Shown in pieces: positions 21,759-30,983 of a stretch of 64,000 bases of DNA. Each line of letters starts with the position of its first letter. The stretch's first letter is position 1. A model generated the notes under the pieces. That model was not told where the DNA came from, made no database searches, and saw only the letters and a program-made list of their open reading frames with translations. The position numbers and the translations under genes are program-made. Origin of the DNA: Sphaerisporangium siamense (GTDB lineage: Bacteria > Actinomycetota > Actinomycetes > Streptosporangiales > Streptosporangiaceae). Location of the stretch: assembly GCF_014205275.1 (NCBI RefSeq), contig NZ_JACHND010000001.1, forward strand, positions 3,038,001 to 3,102,000, given 5' to 3'.

Positions 21759-22334
21759 ATGTCGGTCCGTCATGGTCTGCTGGCTCTTCTGACGCAGGGG
21801 CCACGGTATGGGTATCAGCTTCGCGCCGAGTTCGAGGCGTCCACAGGGGCGACCTGGCCGTTGAACATCGGCCAGGTCTACACGACCTTGTCGCGCATGG
21901 AGCGGGACGGGCTGGTGGCGCCCGGGGAGCAGGACGAGCAGGGGCGCGTCGTCTACGCCATCACGGAGGAGGGCCGGGCGGAGCTGCGGCGATGGTTCGG
22001 CACCCCCGTCGCGCAGGCCGACCGGCCCCGCGACGAGCTGGTGATCAAGCTCGCCATGGCCGTCACCGCGGGAGAGGTCGACGTGCGGCAGGTGGTCGGG
22101 GCGCAGCGCACCGCGACCATGCGCACGCTGCAGGACCTGACCCGCGCCAAGCGGGCGCAGTCCGGGGCGGCGCAGCGGCTCGTGCTCGACTCCATGATCT
22201 TCCAGGCGGAGGCCGAGCAGCGCTGGCTGGACCACTGCGAGGCCGTGCTCGCCGAGCCGCCGTCCTCAGGGCGGGCACCGGGCCGGTCCGCGTCCAACGG
22301 CAGGACTTCTCAGGAGACGAGTGATGATGAGTGA
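21759..22334 (+). CDS. PadR-family transcriptional regulator
   Basis: 191-residue repressor: winged helix (HGLLALLTQGPRYGYQLRAEFEASTG, then NIGQVYTTLSRMERDGLV) and a C-terminal dimerisation helix region (PadR/Vir type). It starts an operon with an ABC exporter: its last 11 bp overlap the ATPase gene. Such pairs usually respond to a drug or peptide and derepress the exporter. The promoter and start lie directly under a dyad operator, fitting autoregulation. Effector unknown. Confidence 0.9.
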   Translation: MSVRHGLLALLTQGPRYGYQLRAEFEASTGATWPLNIGQVYTTLSRMERDGLVAPGEQDEQGRVVYAITEEGRAELRRWFGTPVAQADRPRDELVIKLAMAVTAGEVDVRQVVGAQRTATMRTLQDLTRAKRAQSGAAQRLVLDSMIFQAEAEQRWLDHCEAVLAEPPSSGRAPGRSASNGRTSQETSDDE

Positions 22335-23052
22335 GCGTGTCGTGCGGCTCGCCGAGGTGACCCGCGTGCACGGGGAGGGTCCACAGGCGGTCCGCGCCCT
22401 GGACGGCGTGAGCTTAGAAGTGGCCGCGGGCGAGCTCGTGGCCGTCATGGGCCCTTCGGGGTCGGGCAAGTCGACGTTGCTGAACATCGCCGGAGGGCTC
22501 GACCGGCCCACCTCGGGCACGGTCGCCGTGGAGGGCGCCGAGCTCGGGACGCTCTCGGCCAAGGCGCTGGCCAGGCTGCGCCGCAGGCACGTCGGATACG
22601 TCTTCCAGGACCTCAACCTGATCCCGTCGCTGACGGCCGAGGAGAACGTCATGCTCCCGCGTGAGCTGGACGGCGTCGCGGCCCGCCAGGCACGGCGCGA
22701 GGCCAGGGAGGTCCTGGACGAGGCCGGGGTTCCCGGGGCCGGCCACCGGTTCCCCGACGAGCTGTCCGGCGGGCAGCGGCAGCGGGTGGCCATCGCGCGC
22801 GCCCTGGTGGGGCGGCGCAGGCTGCTGCTGGCCGACGAGCCGACCGGCGCGCTGGACACCGCCGCGGGGGAGGAGATCCTGGCCCTGCTCAGGGCGCGGT
22901 GCGACGCGGGCGCGGCGGTGCTCCTGGTCACCCACGAGCCCCGCCACGCCGCCTGGGCCGACAAGGTGATCTTCCTGCGGGACGGTGCCATCGCCGACCG
23001 CACGGACGAGGGCGTGGAGCAGGTCCGTGCGCGTTCCGGAGGGGCGAGGTGA
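22324..23052 (+). CDS. ABC transporter ATP-binding protein (MacB/LolD type)
   Basis: 242-residue ATPase with Walker A GPSGSGKST, signature LSGGQRQRV and Walker B LLLADEPTG. It powers the FtsX-type permease encoded next. ATG 22324 is chosen because GGAG is 7 nt upstream; the ORF overlaps padR by 11 bp and the permease by 4 bp (GTGA). A TTA leucine codon at 22414-22416 (VSLEV) is notable in this genome. The export substrate is unknown; lipoproteins, peptides or antibiotics are all possible. Confidence 0.94.
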   Translation: MMSERVVRLAEVTRVHGEGPQAVRALDGVSLEVAAGELVAVMGPSGSGKSTLLNIAGGLDRPTSGTVAVEGAELGTLSAKALARLRRRHVGYVFQDLNLIPSLTAEENVMLPRELDGVAARQARREAREVLDEAGVPGAGHRFPDELSGGQRQRVAIARALVGRRRLLLADEPTGALDTAAGEEILALLRARCDAGAAVLLVTHEPRHAAWADKVIFLRDGAIADRTDEGVEQVRARSGGAR

Positions 23053-25751
23053 GCGGGGCGCGCGCCGCGCTGCGGATCTCGCGCCGGGACGCCTGGCGCG
23101 CCAAGGGCAGAAGCTCGCTGGTGGTGGCCATGGTCGGTCTGCCCGTCCTGGCGATCACGGCGATGCTGACCCTGCTCGTCACGTTCGACGTCTCCCCCCA
23201 GGAGGGGCTGGCGGCTCAGCTCGGGTCGGCCGACGCGCTGATCCGGACCAACGCGTGGTCGGACGAGGAGGGCGTCGAGCAGGACCACACCGGCACCTAC
23301 GTCACGAGCACCGGCTCCGGGAGGCCGGGGAAGGAACCGACGCCCGCGCGGCCGTGGACGGCTGAGGAGGTCGCGCGCCTGCTGCCCGCGGGCAGCAAGG
23401 TCGTCCCATGGACGGGCTCGGCCGAGTATTACCGGAGCAGCCGATGGCTGGGGGACGCCTCGGTCAGCGAGCTCGACCTGCGGGAGCCGATGACCCGCGG
23501 CCTGTTCGTCCTCCGCGACGGCCGGTTGCCGGGCGCCACGGACGAGGTGGTGGTCTCGCCCGACTTCGCCGCGCACGGCGTCACGGCCGGATCGACCCTC
23601 ACCCTGCTGGGGAACCCGCGCGCGTACCGGGTGGTCGGCACCGTCACCGCGCCTCAGGCGGTTCGCACGGGCCTCGTGGTGGGCCTGCCCGGCGGCCGGC
23701 TGGCGGTCCACACGCCCTCGACCGAGTGGCTCGTCGACACGTCGAGGCCCGTGACCTGGGACGACATCAAGCGGTTCAACGCGCGGGGGTCGGTCGTCGT
23801 CGCGCGCGCGATGGTCATGGACCCGCCCCCCGAGGCCCTGGAGTCCGACGCGGCGCCCGCTCCGCGGTCCGGCCTCCAGATGCTGCTGTCCGGGATGGGC
23901 GTGATGATGATCGTCCTGGAGGTCGTCCTGCTGGCGGGGCCCGCCTTCGCGGTCGGGATACGGCGGCGCCGCCGCGAGCTCGCCCTGATCGCCGCCCAGG
24001 GCGCGTCGGCGGCGCAGCTGCGACGGGTGGTCCTCGCCGACGGCCTCGTGCTCGGCGGCCTCGCCGCGGTGCTCGGCCTGCTCGGCGGGCTGGGCCTGGC
24101 CCGGGCGACGCTCGCGGTGGGGCTCTGGACCGCGTTCGTCCCCTCCTCAGGGCCGTTCGAGGTGCCGTGGGTCCCGGTCGCGGGCGTGGCCGTGCTCGGG
24201 CTGGTCAGCGCGCTGCTGGCCGCCGTGGTGCCGGCGCGCCAGGCCGCCCGCGCCGACGTCGTGGCCGTCCTGGCCGGACGGCGCGGCGCCGTGGCCGCCC
24301 GCAGGGGGTGGCCGGTGGCCGGCCTGGTGATGACGGTGGCCGGCCTGGCGCTCACCATCGGCGGCACCAGGCAGGGAGCCCTCTGGGTCACCGGTCCCCA
24401 CAGGTCGCCCGGCGTCTGGGCCACCTCCTATCTCGGCGTCATCGCCGGATCCCTGCTCGCGATGCTCGGCCTGGTGGCCATGACGCCGATGCTGGTGGGC
24501 CTCGCCGCGCGGGTCACCGTACGCCTGCCGCTGCCGTTCAAGCTCGCCGGACGCGACGCCGCGCGCAACAGGGGCCGCACGGCGCCGGCCGTGGCCGCGG
24601 TGATGGCCGCCACGGCGGGGCTGGTCGCCGTGTCGATCCTGTCCGCCAGCGAAGGGGAACGGTACGCCCGCCAGTACCGTCCGGAGTGGACGCGCGGATC
24701 CCTGGTGATCCAGGGCACGAGCGGCACGGGCGCGGAGATGCCGCTCGTGCGGGCCGCCGTCGAACAGGCGCTGCCTGGTGTTCCGACCATGCTGGTCTAC
24801 ACGCGTTTCACAGACGCGGGCCGGTCCAGGAACGTGGCCGTGGTCGAACCTCGGTGCGCCGATCCGAGCGCCTGTGCCGGTCAGTGCGATGAGCCGGAGC
24901 CGTGCGGCCGCCTGTACGGCCGCGTCATGGTCGGCGGCGCCGACCTCCTGCGGTACCTGGTGGGCCGCGAAGACCCGGCGTCGGCCGCCGCGCTGGCGGA
25001 CGGGAAGGCCGTGCTGCTCGCCGCGCTCGCCCGCGACGGCAAGGCCACGCTGAGCATCTCGGAGAGCGACGCGCTGGGCCGCCGCTCCGCGCGGCGGGTG
25101 CAGGTGCCGGCGGTGACCGTGAACCCCGAGCGCAGGCCGGCCGCCGACGCCCTGCTGCCGCTCTCCCTGGCCGCCACGCTGGAACTCGACGCGCGCCCGT
25201 CGGAGCTGGTCATCGACCCCGCGGTGCACCAGGTGACCTCCGAGGAGGAGGCGCGGATCACGCGCCGGGTGGCGGCGGTCACCTCCCTCACCTACATCAC
25301 CCTGGAGCAGGGCCCGCGGCGCAACGAGCTCCCGTTCCTGGTGCTGATGGGGGCCGCCGTCATCCTCGTCCTCGGCGGCACCTTCGCCGCGACCGGGCTC
25401 GCCGCCGCCGACGCGCGGCCCGACGTGGCCACGCTCGGCGCGGTGGGGGCGCCGCCCCGGCTGCGGCGCCTGGTGACTGCCGGGCAGGCGTGGTTCGTCG
25501 CGGCCACGGGCGTCACCCTCGGGGCCCTGGTCGGGCTGGTGCCCGGCATCGCCACGACCTGGCGGATGAACGTGTTCCCCGGCTACGGGGGCTGGGTGTC
25601 GTACACCCCCGTCTCCCGGATCCCCACGCCGGTCGTGGTGATCCCGTGGCCGTCCATCGTCGCGCTGGTGGTGCTGCTTCCCGTGGTCGCCGCGCTCGTC
25701 GCGGGGCTGTTCGCGCGGACGCGGATCCCGTTGGCGCGCCGCATGGAGTGA
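23049..25751 (+). CDS. FtsX-like ABC transporter permease
   Basis: 900-residue permease with a transmembrane helix near residue 30, a large extracellular domain, a first FtsX block of three helices (about 280-460), a second extracellular domain with several cysteines (CADPSACAGQCDEPEPCG) and a second FtsX block at the C-terminus. The arrangement is the actinobacterial double-FtsX type paired with a LolD-like ATPase. Starts at GTG 23049 overlapping the ATPase gene. Ends 2 bp from the convergent MFS gene, so no room for a separate terminator. Confidence 0.92.
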   Translation: MSGARAALRISRRDAWRAKGRSSLVVAMVGLPVLAITAMLTLLVTFDVSPQEGLAAQLGSADALIRTNAWSDEEGVEQDHTGTYVTSTGSGRPGKEPTPARPWTAEEVARLLPAGSKVVPWTGSAEYYRSSRWLGDASVSELDLREPMTRGLFVLRDGRLPGATDEVVVSPDFAAHGVTAGSTLTLLGNPRAYRVVGTVTAPQAVRTGLVVGLPGGRLAVHTPSTEWLVDTSRPVTWDDIKRFNARGSVVVARAMVMDPPPEALESDAAPAPRSGLQMLLSGMGVMMIVLEVVLLAGPAFAVGIRRRRRELALIAAQGASAAQLRRVVLADGLVLGGLAAVLGLLGGLGLARATLAVGLWTAFVPSSGPFEVPWVPVAGVAVLGLVSALLAAVVPARQAARADVVAVLAGRRGAVAARRGWPVAGLVMTVAGLALTIGGTRQGALWVTGPHRSPGVWATSYLGVIAGSLLAMLGLVAMTPMLVGLAARVTVRLPLPFKLAGRDAARNRGRTAPAVAAVMAATAGLVAVSILSASEGERYARQYRPEWTRGSLVIQGTSGTGAEMPLVRAAVEQALPGVPTMLVYTRFTDAGRSRNVAVVEPRCADPSACAGQCDEPEPCGRLYGRVMVGGADLLRYLVGREDPASAAALADGKAVLLAALARDGKATLSISESDALGRRSARRVQVPAVTVNPERRPAADALLPLSLAATLELDARPSELVIDPAVHQVTSEEEARITRRVAAVTSLTYITLEQGPRRNELPFLVLMGAAVILVLGGTFAATGLAAADARPDVATLGAVGAPPRLRRLVTAGQAWFVAATGVTLGALVGLVPGIATTWRMNVFPGYGGWVSYTPVSRIPTPVVVIPWPSIVALVVLLPVVAALVAGLFARTRIPLARRME

Positions 25752-25753
25752 CG

Positions 25754-27106
25754 TCAGGTCGTGCGCGGGGCCGCCGTGGCCAGGTGGGCGGCGGTCAGGC
25801 GGTACTTCAGCGTCATCAGGACGCCGGCGAAGGTGATGAGCGCGGGGACGACGGTCTGTACGAGCAGGACGGCGGTCACCGCGCCGCCGGGCTGGGTGAC
25901 GGGGTTCTCGGGGTCGGAGGAGACGAACCCGCCCATCGCCAGCCCGGCGCCGACCACCAGGGCGCCGAGGGCGGTGACCACGTTCTCGGCGGCGGTCCAC
26001 AGGCCGGTGAAGACGCCGCCCCTGCGCTTGCCGCTGACGGCGGAGTCGTGGGCGATCACGTCGGCCAGCATGGAGAACTGCAGGAGCTGGAGCCCGGCGT
26101 ACCCCACGCCGACGATGACGATCATGGCGTGCGCGTACACCATGCCGAGCAGGGGGGTCAGCACGGTCAGCAGCGCCCCGCCCATGAACAGCAGCCCGGC
26201 GAGCACCATCGCGCCGCGTTTGTCCATCCGGCGGGCGATCCGCACCCACAGCGGCATCGTGACGAGCATGGGTCCGACGAGGGCGGCGAACAACGTGCTG
26301 GTGGCCGAGGTGTCCCCGGCGATGTAGGCGGCGAAGTACGGGGCCGCCGCGAGCATGACCCCGGTGGCCAGGGTCTGCGCGCATGACAGGCCGAGCAGCC
26401 ACAGGAACGGGCGGCTGTCCCTGGCGGCGGCGAGCTGGGCGCGCAGGCCGGCCTCCGGCTCCGCGTTTCCGGTGAACGGCGCCCTGGCCGTCCCGAGGAA
26501 CGATCCCACCATGGCGGCCAGCAGCACCGCGCCGCAGACGATCCCCATCAGCCGGTAGCCGTCCACGGAGTGCGCGGCGATGCCGGGGGCGATGATGCCG
26601 CTCAGGGCCACCGCGAGCGCGACGAAGATCATGCGCCACTGCAGCAGGGACGTGCGCTCGTGGTAGTCCTCGGTCATCTCGGCGGGCATCGCCTTGTACG
26701 GCACCTCGTACAGCGCGTACCCGGTGGCCGCGAGCAGGAAGAACACCCCGACGAACAGGGCGGCGGGCACGCCTCTCAGCGGCGGGCCGGCGAACGTGAG
26801 CGCGAAGCTCACCGGGAGGACCAGCGCGCCGGCGAGCATCCACGGGCGGCGCGGCCCCCAGCGGGAGACCGTGCGGTCCGACCACTGGCCGACCAGCGGG
26901 TTGGCGAACAGGTCCCACGCCTTGGGCGCGAAGACGATCAGCCCGGCCAGCCACGCGGGCACCGCGAGGATGTTGGTCAGGTAGAACAGCAGCAGAAGGC
27001 CGGGGACGGTGGTGAAGGTGGCCGTGCAGAAAGATCCGACGCCGTAGCCGAGCCGGACGCCGCGCGAGACGCCGCCGACCCCCGGCGCCTCAGGGGGAGG
27101 GACCAT
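25754..27106 (-). CDS. MFS transporter, glycoside-pentoside-hexuronide:cation symporter type
   Basis: 450-residue, 12-helix permease. The motif AWDLFANPLVGQWSDRT is the GPH/MelB signature, and YALYEVPYKAMPAEMT lies near helix 4. It probably takes up a sugar or glycoside with a cation, though some GPH-like actinobacterial proteins carry other solutes. ATG 27106 is chosen; the ORF is open to 27310 but the extra 68 residues look non-native (Pro, Ser, Cys). Convergent with the ABC permease. Confidence 0.85.
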   Translation of the reverse strand: MVPPPEAPGVGGVSRGVRLGYGVGSFCTATFTTVPGLLLLFYLTNILAVPAWLAGLIVFAPKAWDLFANPLVGQWSDRTVSRWGPRRPWMLAGALVLPVSFALTFAGPPLRGVPAALFVGVFFLLAATGYALYEVPYKAMPAEMTEDYHERTSLLQWRMIFVALAVALSGIIAPGIAAHSVDGYRLMGIVCGAVLLAAMVGSFLGTARAPFTGNAEPEAGLRAQLAAARDSRPFLWLLGLSCAQTLATGVMLAAAPYFAAYIAGDTSATSTLFAALVGPMLVTMPLWVRIARRMDKRGAMVLAGLLFMGGALLTVLTPLLGMVYAHAMIVIVGVGYAGLQLLQFSMLADVIAHDSAVSGKRRGGVFTGLWTAAENVVTALGALVVGAGLAMGGFVSSDPENPVTQPGGAVTAVLLVQTVVPALITFAGVLMTLKYRLTAAHLATAAPRTT

Positions 27107-27402
27107 TGCGTCATTACAGCCCACCCCTCCCCAGCCCCGCCAGCCCCCAGAACCACACATCCCGCAATAGATCCATGTTTCCGGCGTGGGGAAGGCGCGA
27201 GTCCTGGAAGAACCGGCCGCCGCGGACGCCGGCCGTGACGGCGGCACGGGACGGTGAGCGAGCCGGGCGGCCCGAGCGAACACGCCGATCGTCAGCAGCC
27301 GCCGCACCACTCCTCCTCGTCCCGGCCGTCTCGGCCGGTGCCGACGATGCTGCGGCCTGCCCCAAGGGCAAGGTCAACCACGGTCTCAGGAGCGACGGAG
27401 GC
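27107..27402. other. gap without a confident gene
   Basis: About 300 bp between the starts and ends of two minus-strand genes. A plus-strand ORF (27106-27423) is open here but begins with low-complexity sequence and overlaps the acetyltransferase end, with no ribosome site. It probably holds the promoter region of the MFS gene; nothing else is supported. Confidence 0.4.
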
Positions 27403-28023
27403 TCAGAGGCCCTGACGTGGTGAGCCGTCCCGGCCCTCGGCCGCCGGTGCCGGCTCCGGGACCCGCCCTTCGCCCGTCCGGTGGCGGCCAGGGTCCGGCT
27501 TCCAGTCCTGGACGAGGAGACCGAGCAGCACCAGGTCCAGGAACTCGCCCATCACCCAGGCCGAGGAGCGCAGCACGCCCTCGCGGACGAAGCCGTTGCG
27601 CTCGGCCGAGCGCAGCATCGCGACGTTGTCCGACAACGTCTCGGCCTGCAGCCGCCACAGGCCGCGCACGACGAAACCGTAGTGGCACAGCACCGCGACC
27701 ACGTCGGTGCCGTAGCCCTTGCCGCGGGCCGACGGCAGCAGCCCCAGCCCGATGTGCGCGGACCGGTTGTGGTCGTCGATGCCCCACAGCGTCGCGACGC
27801 CGACCAGCGTGCCGCCGTCCAGCTTCACCACGGAGAAGGCGACGTCCCGCCGCTCCTTGTCGTCCACCGCGAACGGCGACTCCTTCGAGCCGGGCGTGAT
27901 CGGCCGCCACGGACGGCCCGCGGCCCGGGAGGAGGTGACCACGTCGTCGTGGAGCTCGGTCTGCAGGATCGGGATGTCGTCCTCGTGCCGGGCCCTGAGC
28001 CCGATTTCGCTGCCTTTCAACAC
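27403..28023 (-). CDS. GNAT-family N-acetyltransferase (RimJ/RimL type)
   Basis: 206-residue acetyltransferase. The acetyl-CoA loop LLPSARGKGYGTDVVAVLCHYGF and the downstream LQAETLSDNVAMLRSAERNGFVREGVLR are RimJ-like, suggesting acetylation of a protein N-terminus or a small amine. The last 30 residues are Pro/Arg-rich and probably unstructured. It lies 45 bp behind the SseB-like gene on the same strand and may be co-transcribed. Substrate not predictable. Confidence 0.85.
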   Translation of the reverse strand: MLKGSEIGLRARHEDDIPILQTELHDDVVTSSRAAGRPWRPITPGSKESPFAVDDKERRDVAFSVVKLDGGTLVGVATLWGIDDHNRSAHIGLGLLPSARGKGYGTDVVAVLCHYGFVVRGLWRLQAETLSDNVAMLRSAERNGFVREGVLRSSAWVMGEFLDLVLLGLLVQDWKPDPGRHRTGEGRVPEPAPAAEGRDGSPRQGL

Positions 28024-28068
28024 GCAAGCTTCCTAGCCGACCGGGGCGGTCGGCGGCAAGCCGATAAG

Positions 28069-29028
28069 TCAGTGGTCGCGGACGTCGGCGCAGACCACGT
28101 GGGCGGCCAGTTCGATCATGCGGCGTTCGGTGTAGGCGTCGGCGACGCGGGCCATCAGGACGGGCGCCTCGCTGGCCGCGAGCTGCGGCAGGCGGGCGCG
28201 GACCATGCGGTGCAGGTCCCTGACCATGTCCTCGGCGGCCCTGGTGTGGACCTTGACGTGCAGCATGATCCCCGACGAGCCGGACACCGTGCGGGCCTCG
28301 GAGATCCACACGTGGTGGACCAGCGGGAAGTCGCGGAGCAGCTCGGCGATCGCCACGCGCAGCGCCGGCAGGATCGGGTGCCCGCACCGCTTGTACCCGG
28401 GATCGACCTGCTGCATCGGGCCCGACAGGTGGGGCCGCGGGGCGGGGATCCACGGGGTGGACGGCGCCTCGGGCACGTTGTTCGGCACCGGGGCGGTCAG
28501 CGTCTCGTCGCCCCGGTAGGAATCACGGCCGTAGGAGCTCCCCGCATAGGAGTCCCGGCCGTAGGAGTCGCGGCCGTAGGAGCCCTGTGCCGTCCGCTCG
28601 CTGACCGTCGCCATGGCGCCGGTGGCGTACGCCGTCGGGGTGGCGCTGGACATCGCGGGCGCGGCGGCGGTGTTCCGTCCGCCACGGGTGGAGGCGAGGT
28701 ACCGCTGGAGGTCCTCGATGGGGACGGCCGCGGCGGCGGGCCCCGCGGCGTCGATGACGATCTCACGCACGCCCGTGACGCGCTGGATGTCCAGGATGGT
28801 GTCGGCGTCGCAGGCCGACAGCGAGTGGTTGCCGCGGTGCCGCGCGTAGGTGCCCGGGCCGGTGTACCCGAGCAGGACGCGCTCTCCCGCCTGCGTCGTG
28901 CCGAGCACGACGGAGCGGTCAGGCCGTACGGCGACCAGGATGCCCCACTCGGCGAGCGCCGCCAGAAGCCGGTGCGGGCTGCCGTGCTGCGCGAGCACTT
29001 CTCCGAGGGAGGGGTTCCCGATGCTCAT
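28069..29028 (-). CDS. SseB-like N-terminal domain protein with Tyr/Gly/Arg repeats
   Basis: 319-residue soluble protein of uncertain role. Residues 1-115 resemble the SseB N-terminal domain (LLAALAEWGILVAVRPD, ACDADTILDIQ, IPIEDLQRY-like end). The middle (about 120-185) is low complexity with repeated SYGRDSY units. The C-terminal part (LRVAIAELLRDFPLVHHVWISEA) may be a second SseB-like or enhancer domain. ATG 29028 is preferred to the upstream start at 29076. SseB was named for serine sensitivity, and serA is the divergent neighbour; this is suggestive only. Confidence 0.6.
   Translation of the reverse strand: MSIGNPSLGEVLAQHGSPHRLLAALAEWGILVAVRPDRSVVLGTTQAGERVLLGYTGPGTYARHRGNHSLSACDADTILDIQRVTGVREIVIDAAGPAAAAVPIEDLQRYLASTRGGRNTAAAPAMSSATPTAYATGAMATVSERTAQGSYGRDSYGRDSYAGSSYGRDSYRGDETLTAPVPNNVPEAPSTPWIPAPRPHLSGPMQQVDPGYKRCGHPILPALRVAIAELLRDFPLVHHVWISEARTVSGSSGIMLHVKVHTRAAEDMVRDLHRMVRARLPQLAASEAPVLMARVADAYTERRMIELAAHVVCADVRDH
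28514..28585 (-). repeat. 15-bp repeats encoding SYGRD units
   Basis: Imperfect 15-bp units (GTAGGAGTC with GCGGCC on the plus strand) encode Ser-Tyr-Gly-Arg-Asp repeats in the SseB-like protein. Tyr/Gly/Arg-rich segments of this kind are often disordered. Confidence 0.7.
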
Positions 29029-29259
29029 ACGACACACGATAGGTAGTAGGGCACGGCTAATGAGCCTAATCGTCAAGAAATGTTGCGATCAATACCAAGA
29101 TGGCGGCATGGGGGTGGAATGCCCACCAGGTGGGTACCCCGCCCGGCGTGCGGAAAACCCCCTCCGGCGTCTCGTATGGCGGACGCTCGTGAGAGCTTTC
29201 ACAAGCACGGATAGACTCGAACCTTGTCCGTGCATCCGCACTTCCCAAAGGACCCACCC

Positions 29260-30849
29260 GTGAACAAGCCCGTCGTGTTGGTCGCAGAGGAGCTCTCCGA
29301 AGCAGGTCTCGCCGTGCTCGGGGCGGACTTCGAGGTCCGTCACACCGACGGCGCCGACCGCTCGCAGTTCCTTCCCGCCCTCGCGGAAGTGGACGCCCTC
29401 ATCGTCCGCAGTGCCACCCAGGTGGACGCCGAGGCGCTGTCCCACGCGCCGCGGCTGCGGGTCATCGCCCGCGCCGGGGTCGGCCTGGACAACGTCGACG
29501 TCGAGGCCGCCACCAAGGCCGGCGTCATGGTCGTGAACGCGCCCACCTCCAACATCGTCAGCGCCGCCGAGCACACCGTCGCCCTGATCCTGGCCAGCGC
29601 CCGCAACGTCGCCCAGGGGCACGCCGCGCTGAAGGGAGGGGAGTGGAAGCGCTCCAAGTACACCGGCGTCGAGCTCGACGGGAAGGTCGTCGGCGTCCTC
29701 GGCCTCGGCCGCATCGGGCAGCTTGTGGCCCAGCGCCTGGCGCCGTTCGGCGTCGAGCTGATCGCCTACGACCCCTACCTGCAGCCCGCCCGGGCGGCGC
29801 AGATGGGCGTGCGGCTGGTGTCCCTTGAGGAACTGCTGAAGCAGGCGGACTTCATCACCGTCCACCTCCCCAAGTCCAAGGAGACCATCGGTCTCATCGG
29901 CGACCGCGAGCTGCACACGGTCAAGCCCTCGGTCCGCATCGTGAACGTCGCCCGTGGCGGCATCGTGGACGAGGCCGCGCTGTACTCCGCGGTCAAGGAG
30001 GGCCGGGTCGCCGGCGCCGGCATCGACGTGTTCTCCAAGGAGCCCGTCACCGACAGCCCGCTGTTCGAGCTGGACGGCATCGTGGTGACCCCGCACCTGG
30101 GCGCCTCCACGCACGAGGCGCAGGAGAAGGCGGGCACCCAGGTCGCGCGCAGCGTCAAGCTGGCCCTCGCGGGCGAGTTCGTGCCGGACGCCGTGAACGT
30201 CCAGGGCGGCGCCGTCGCCGAGGACGTCAAGCCGGGCCTGCCGCTGGCCGAGAAGCTCGGCCGGGTCTTCACCGCGCTGGCCGGCGAGGTCGCGACCCGC
30301 CTGGACGTCGAGGTCCGCGGCGAGATCGCCTCCCAGGACGTGCGGGTGCTGGAGCTGGCCGCGCTCAAGGGCGTGTTCACCGACGTCGTCGAGGACACCG
30401 TCACCTACGTCAACGCCCCGCTCCTCGCCAAGGACCGCGGCGTCACGGTCGAGCTGGTCACCAGCGACGAGAGCCCCGACTGGCGCAACGTGCTCACCGT
30501 CAGGGGCGTGCTGGCCGACGGCCGCACGGTCTCGGTGTCGGGCACGCTGTCCGGGCCGCGCCAGATCACCAAGATCGTCGAGGTCAACGGCTACCAGATG
30601 GAGATCGAGCCGACCGACCACCTGGCGTTCTTCACCTACGCCGACCGCCCCGGCATCGTGGGCATCGTCGGCAGGATCCTCGGCGAGCGCGCGGTCAACA
30701 TCGCCTCGATGCAGGTCTCGCGGGACGCCAAGGGCGGCAAGGCGCTCATCGCGCTCACCGTCGACACGGCCATCACCGCCGAGGTCACCGAGCAGATCGC
30801 GCAGGAGATCGGCGCCGAGGGCGGCCGCACGGTCGACCTGGGCGACTGA
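29260..30849 (+). CDS. serA: D-3-phosphoglycerate dehydrogenase
   Basis: First step of serine synthesis, oxidising 3-phosphoglycerate with NAD+. 529 residues, the long actinobacterial form: substrate and nucleotide domains (GLGRIGQLVAQRL; catalytic NVARGGIVDE, and PHLGASTHEAQEKAG with the His), an intervening ASB domain and a C-terminal ACT domain (FTYADRPGIVGIVG) for serine control. GTG 29260 is preferred over TTG 29224: AAAGGA lies 8 nt upstream and the length then matches the family. Monocistronic, closed by a strong terminator. Confidence 0.97.
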   Translation: MNKPVVLVAEELSEAGLAVLGADFEVRHTDGADRSQFLPALAEVDALIVRSATQVDAEALSHAPRLRVIARAGVGLDNVDVEAATKAGVMVVNAPTSNIVSAAEHTVALILASARNVAQGHAALKGGEWKRSKYTGVELDGKVVGVLGLGRIGQLVAQRLAPFGVELIAYDPYLQPARAAQMGVRLVSLEELLKQADFITVHLPKSKETIGLIGDRELHTVKPSVRIVNVARGGIVDEAALYSAVKEGRVAGAGIDVFSKEPVTDSPLFELDGIVVTPHLGASTHEAQEKAGTQVARSVKLALAGEFVPDAVNVQGGAVAEDVKPGLPLAEKLGRVFTALAGEVATRLDVEVRGEIASQDVRVLELAALKGVFTDVVEDTVTYVNAPLLAKDRGVTVELVTSDESPDWRNVLTVRGVLADGRTVSVSGTLSGPRQITKIVEVNGYQMEIEPTDHLAFFTYADRPGIVGIVGRILGERAVNIASMQVSRDAKGGKALIALTVDTAITAEVTEQIAQEIGAEGGRTVDLGD

Positions 30850-30870
30850 CCTTCCCATCCGTCGGCGCAC

Positions 30871-30900
30871 GAGGCCCGCTCCCGTCCGGGGGCGGGCCTC
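30871..30900 (+). terminator. serA terminator
   Basis: 13-bp stem GAGGCCCGCTCCC/GGGGGCGGGCCTC (one G-U pair), loop GTCC, 21 bp after the serA stop. Confidence 0.82.
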
Positions 30901-30914
30901 CGTCATGTCCGGCC

Positions 30915-30930
30915 GTCTCAGATAGTAAGA
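30915..30930 (+). promoter_or_regulatory. candidate IclR (NdgR-type) operator before the orphan leader
   Basis: GTCTCAGATAGTAAGA, close to the copy at 52096 on the minus strand (GTCTCATAAGATAAGA). Its centre is 61 bp before the leader ATG at 30984, the same distance as in the ilvB unit. Confidence 0.6.
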
Positions 30931-30946
30931 TGGTCGGCCGTCCTGC

Positions 30947-30975
30947 GAGACAGCGCTTTCGTCGCCAGGTAGCCT
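30947..30975 (+). promoter_or_regulatory. promoter of the orphan leader unit
   Basis: -35 GAGACA (30947-30952), 17-bp spacer, -10 TAGCCT (30970-30975). The ATG at 30984 is 8 nt after the -10, so the leader peptide would be leaderless, as at ilvB. Confidence 0.55.
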
Positions 30976-30983
30976 GGAGGGTG

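Noticed and set aside
27106-27423. Plus-strand ORF of 105 codons with a Cys-containing end
   Set aside because: No ribosome site, low-complexity start, and its 3' end lies over the acetyltransferase on the other strand; treated as chance.
28514-28585. Repeats as a CRISPR-like array
   Set aside because: Units are about 15 bp without spacers and lie in frame inside a protein gene.
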